From Phycisphaerales bacterium UBA2218 (GTDB lineage Bacteria > Planctomycetota > Phycisphaerae > Sedimentisphaerales > Anaerobacaceae), in contig DCUI01000147.1 in the NCBI GenBank assembly GCA_002327785.1, positions 1-6,194 on the forward strand: a stretch of 6,194 nucleotides of DNA, read 5' to 3'. How positions within the stretch are numbered: position 1 is the stretch's first letter; the number at the start of each line of letters is the position of its first letter. Of this stretch, positions 5,445 to 6,194 are shown in pieces. A program made the translations under genes and the position numbers. The notes below the pieces were generated by a model. That model ran no database searches. It worked only from the letters and a program-made list of their open reading frames with translations, and was not told where the DNA came from.

Positions 5445-6065
5445 TCATGATCTCCTTGACTGGACGACTGCTGCCAGCCGTTCCAGTTTCGCCGCCAGTT
5501 CCGTCTGTTCGATCGCTTTGAGCACAGATTGCAGGATGGCCTCTTCCAGCTTGGCCTGGGTCTCACTGATCTCGCCGGTCCGGTAGCGAGCCAGAACACC
5601 CCGAAGCTCTTCGGCGATGTCGCTGCTGTTCAGTTTTGGACCAGTTTGGGTTCTCAGGCCGGTCTCCACGTACTCGCCCTTGAGTTCCTCGAAGTACCGT
5701 AGCTGGAGTTCCAGGAGCTTTTCGGTACGGACCTGGGTCAGGTCCCGTCTGCCGATCTCGATCTGGATGGCCTTGAGCTGCTCTCCGATCAGCCGGATTC
5801 GACCTTCCTTGAGCAGGAAGAACTCCTCCTGGAGGGCCTCCAACTCCATCGCCCGCGTCGCGGCGACCTGCGCCTCAAGCTCCGTGTTCCAGGCCGTCAG
5901 GGTGCCCTTGGACACCCCCAGTTCCCGCCCAATCCGGGCATAGCTGCACCCCTTTGCCCGCATCACCACGAAGCGGTGCTTCTGCTCCTCCTTGCCCGGT
6001 GATTCCATTTCGTTGATATCATCAGCGTCAGTGTCGATGTCTTGCTCTTCTATAGCCTGTACCAT
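5445..6065 (-). CDS. HTH-coiled-coil protein, small-terminase/transposase-like DNA-binding fold
   Basis: A 206-aa protein. The N-terminus (1-20) is very acidic. A homeodomain-like helix-turn-helix follows (about 29-63: HRFVVMRAKGCSYARIGRELGVSKGTLTAWNTEL), of the kind seen in resolvases, transposases and phage small terminase subunits. A long charged coiled coil comes next (about 61-135), beginning ELEALQEEFFLLKEGRIRLIGEQL. After a linker (136-148) the C-terminal part (150-203) is again helical. The combination suggests an oligomeric DNA-binding protein. Similar HTH plus coiled-coil proteins occur in integrative elements, to my recollection, without assigned function. The ATG at 6065 is supported by AGGAGGG 8 nt upstream. 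The gene's stop is separated from the next ATG by one base, so it is the first gene of a two-gene operon and may recruit or regulate its partner. Confidence 0.83.
   Translation of the reverse strand: MVQAIEEQDIDTDADDINEMESPGKEEQKHRFVVMRAKGCSYARIGRELGVSKGTLTAWNTELEAQVAATRAMELEALQEEFFLLKEGRIRLIGEQLKAIQIEIGRRDLTQVRTEKLLELQLRYFEELKGEYVETGLRTQTGPKLNSSDIAEELRGVLARYRTGEISETQAKLEEAILQSVLKAIEQTELAAKLERLAAVVQSRRS
5452..5457 (-). promoter_or_regulatory. Shine-Dalgarno sequence of the 463-aa gene inside the HTH gene
   Basis: AAGGAG on the minus strand lies 8 nt before the ATG at 5443 and within the last codons of the upstream gene. It fixes the start of the 463-aa protein and shows that the two genes are translated in close succession. 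Confidence 0.7.
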
Positions 6066-6073
6066 TTCTGTGA

Positions 6074-6080
6074 CCCTCCT
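6074..6080 (-). promoter_or_regulatory. Shine-Dalgarno sequence of the HTH gene
   Basis: AGGAGGG on the minus strand lies 8 nt before the ATG at 6065. It fixes this start even though the reading frame stays open upstream to the window edge. Confidence 0.7.
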
Positions 6081-6084
6081 GTAG

Positions 6085-6101
6085 ACCGGCGGGCAGCCGG
6101 T
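6085..6101. repeat. Hairpin just upstream of the HTH gene's ribosome site
   Basis: ACCGGC and GCCGGT form a perfect 6-bp, GC-rich stem with a 5-nt loop. On the minus strand it ends only 4 nt before the AGGAGGG ribosome site. It could tune translation of the HTH gene or be an operator for the HTH protein. Confidence 0.4.
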
Positions 6102-6194
6102 AGTGTCGGTGGCAGTCGAGTTCCCTGAATACGGCTCGCCCGCACAGCCGTCGTAGAACCCGCATAGCCATAGCCCGACTTCGCGGATTCGGGG

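Noticed and set aside
4250..5521. Plus-strand reading frame of about 423 codons
   Set aside because: It lies opposite the 463-aa gene and the end of the HTH gene, both of which have strong ribosome sites and tight operon spacing. The antisense protein has no known motif and is full of the LLD/RLD/HDL pattern of reverse-strand translations.
1..6194. CRISPR array, tRNA or rRNA gene
   Set aside because: No regularly spaced repeats and no tRNA or rRNA signature were seen on either strand by eye.

Overview
This is a GC-rich window (roughly 60% G+C by eye) from a bacterial chromosome or large mobile element. Most of the coding is on the minus strand. The families present (a PLD-SNF2 helicase, AbiE toxin-antitoxin parts and an HTH/coiled-coil protein) belong to accessory or defence-island DNA. 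No housekeeping or taxonomic marker gene is visible. A high-GC environmental lineage such as Planctomycetota or Deltaproteobacteria would fit, but that is a guess.

Layout, read in the direction of the minus strand from the right edge: (i) 6065-5445 encodes a 206-aa protein with an acidic N-terminus, a helix-turn-helix and a long coiled coil. (ii) One base after its stop comes a 463-aa, probably all-helical protein of unknown function (5443-4052), so the two form a tight operon. (iii) About 220 bp without a gene follow, holding a terminator-like hairpin and a cluster of alternative GC-rich stem-loops, and ending in a promoter with a 9-bp inverted repeat around its -35 box. (iv) That promoter drives a complete AbiE type IV toxin-antitoxin pair: AbiEi antitoxin (3832-3032, probably translated from a leaderless mRNA) overlapping AbiEii nucleotidyltransferase toxin (3045-2167). 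(v) Facing it tail to tail on the plus strand is a second AbiEi-type antitoxin of a different subtype (1507-2106). It has no toxin of its own, and a long near-perfect inverted repeat lies in front of it. (vi) After a 458-bp gap, the left edge holds the N-terminal 349 residues of a PLD-nuclease/SNF2-helicase fusion. It starts at TTG behind a strong Shine-Dalgarno sequence and runs off the window.

Working model (inference): the HTH/unknown operon and the PLD-helicase are two parts of a nucleic-acid-targeting accessory or defence locus, and AbiE toxin-antitoxin genes sit between them as an addiction or abortive-infection module. The solitary AbiEi could be the remnant of a second AbiE pair or a separate regulator. 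The parts with least precedent here are the 463-aa protein with its HTH partner, and the pairing of a solitary AbiEi with a complete AbiE pair of another subtype.
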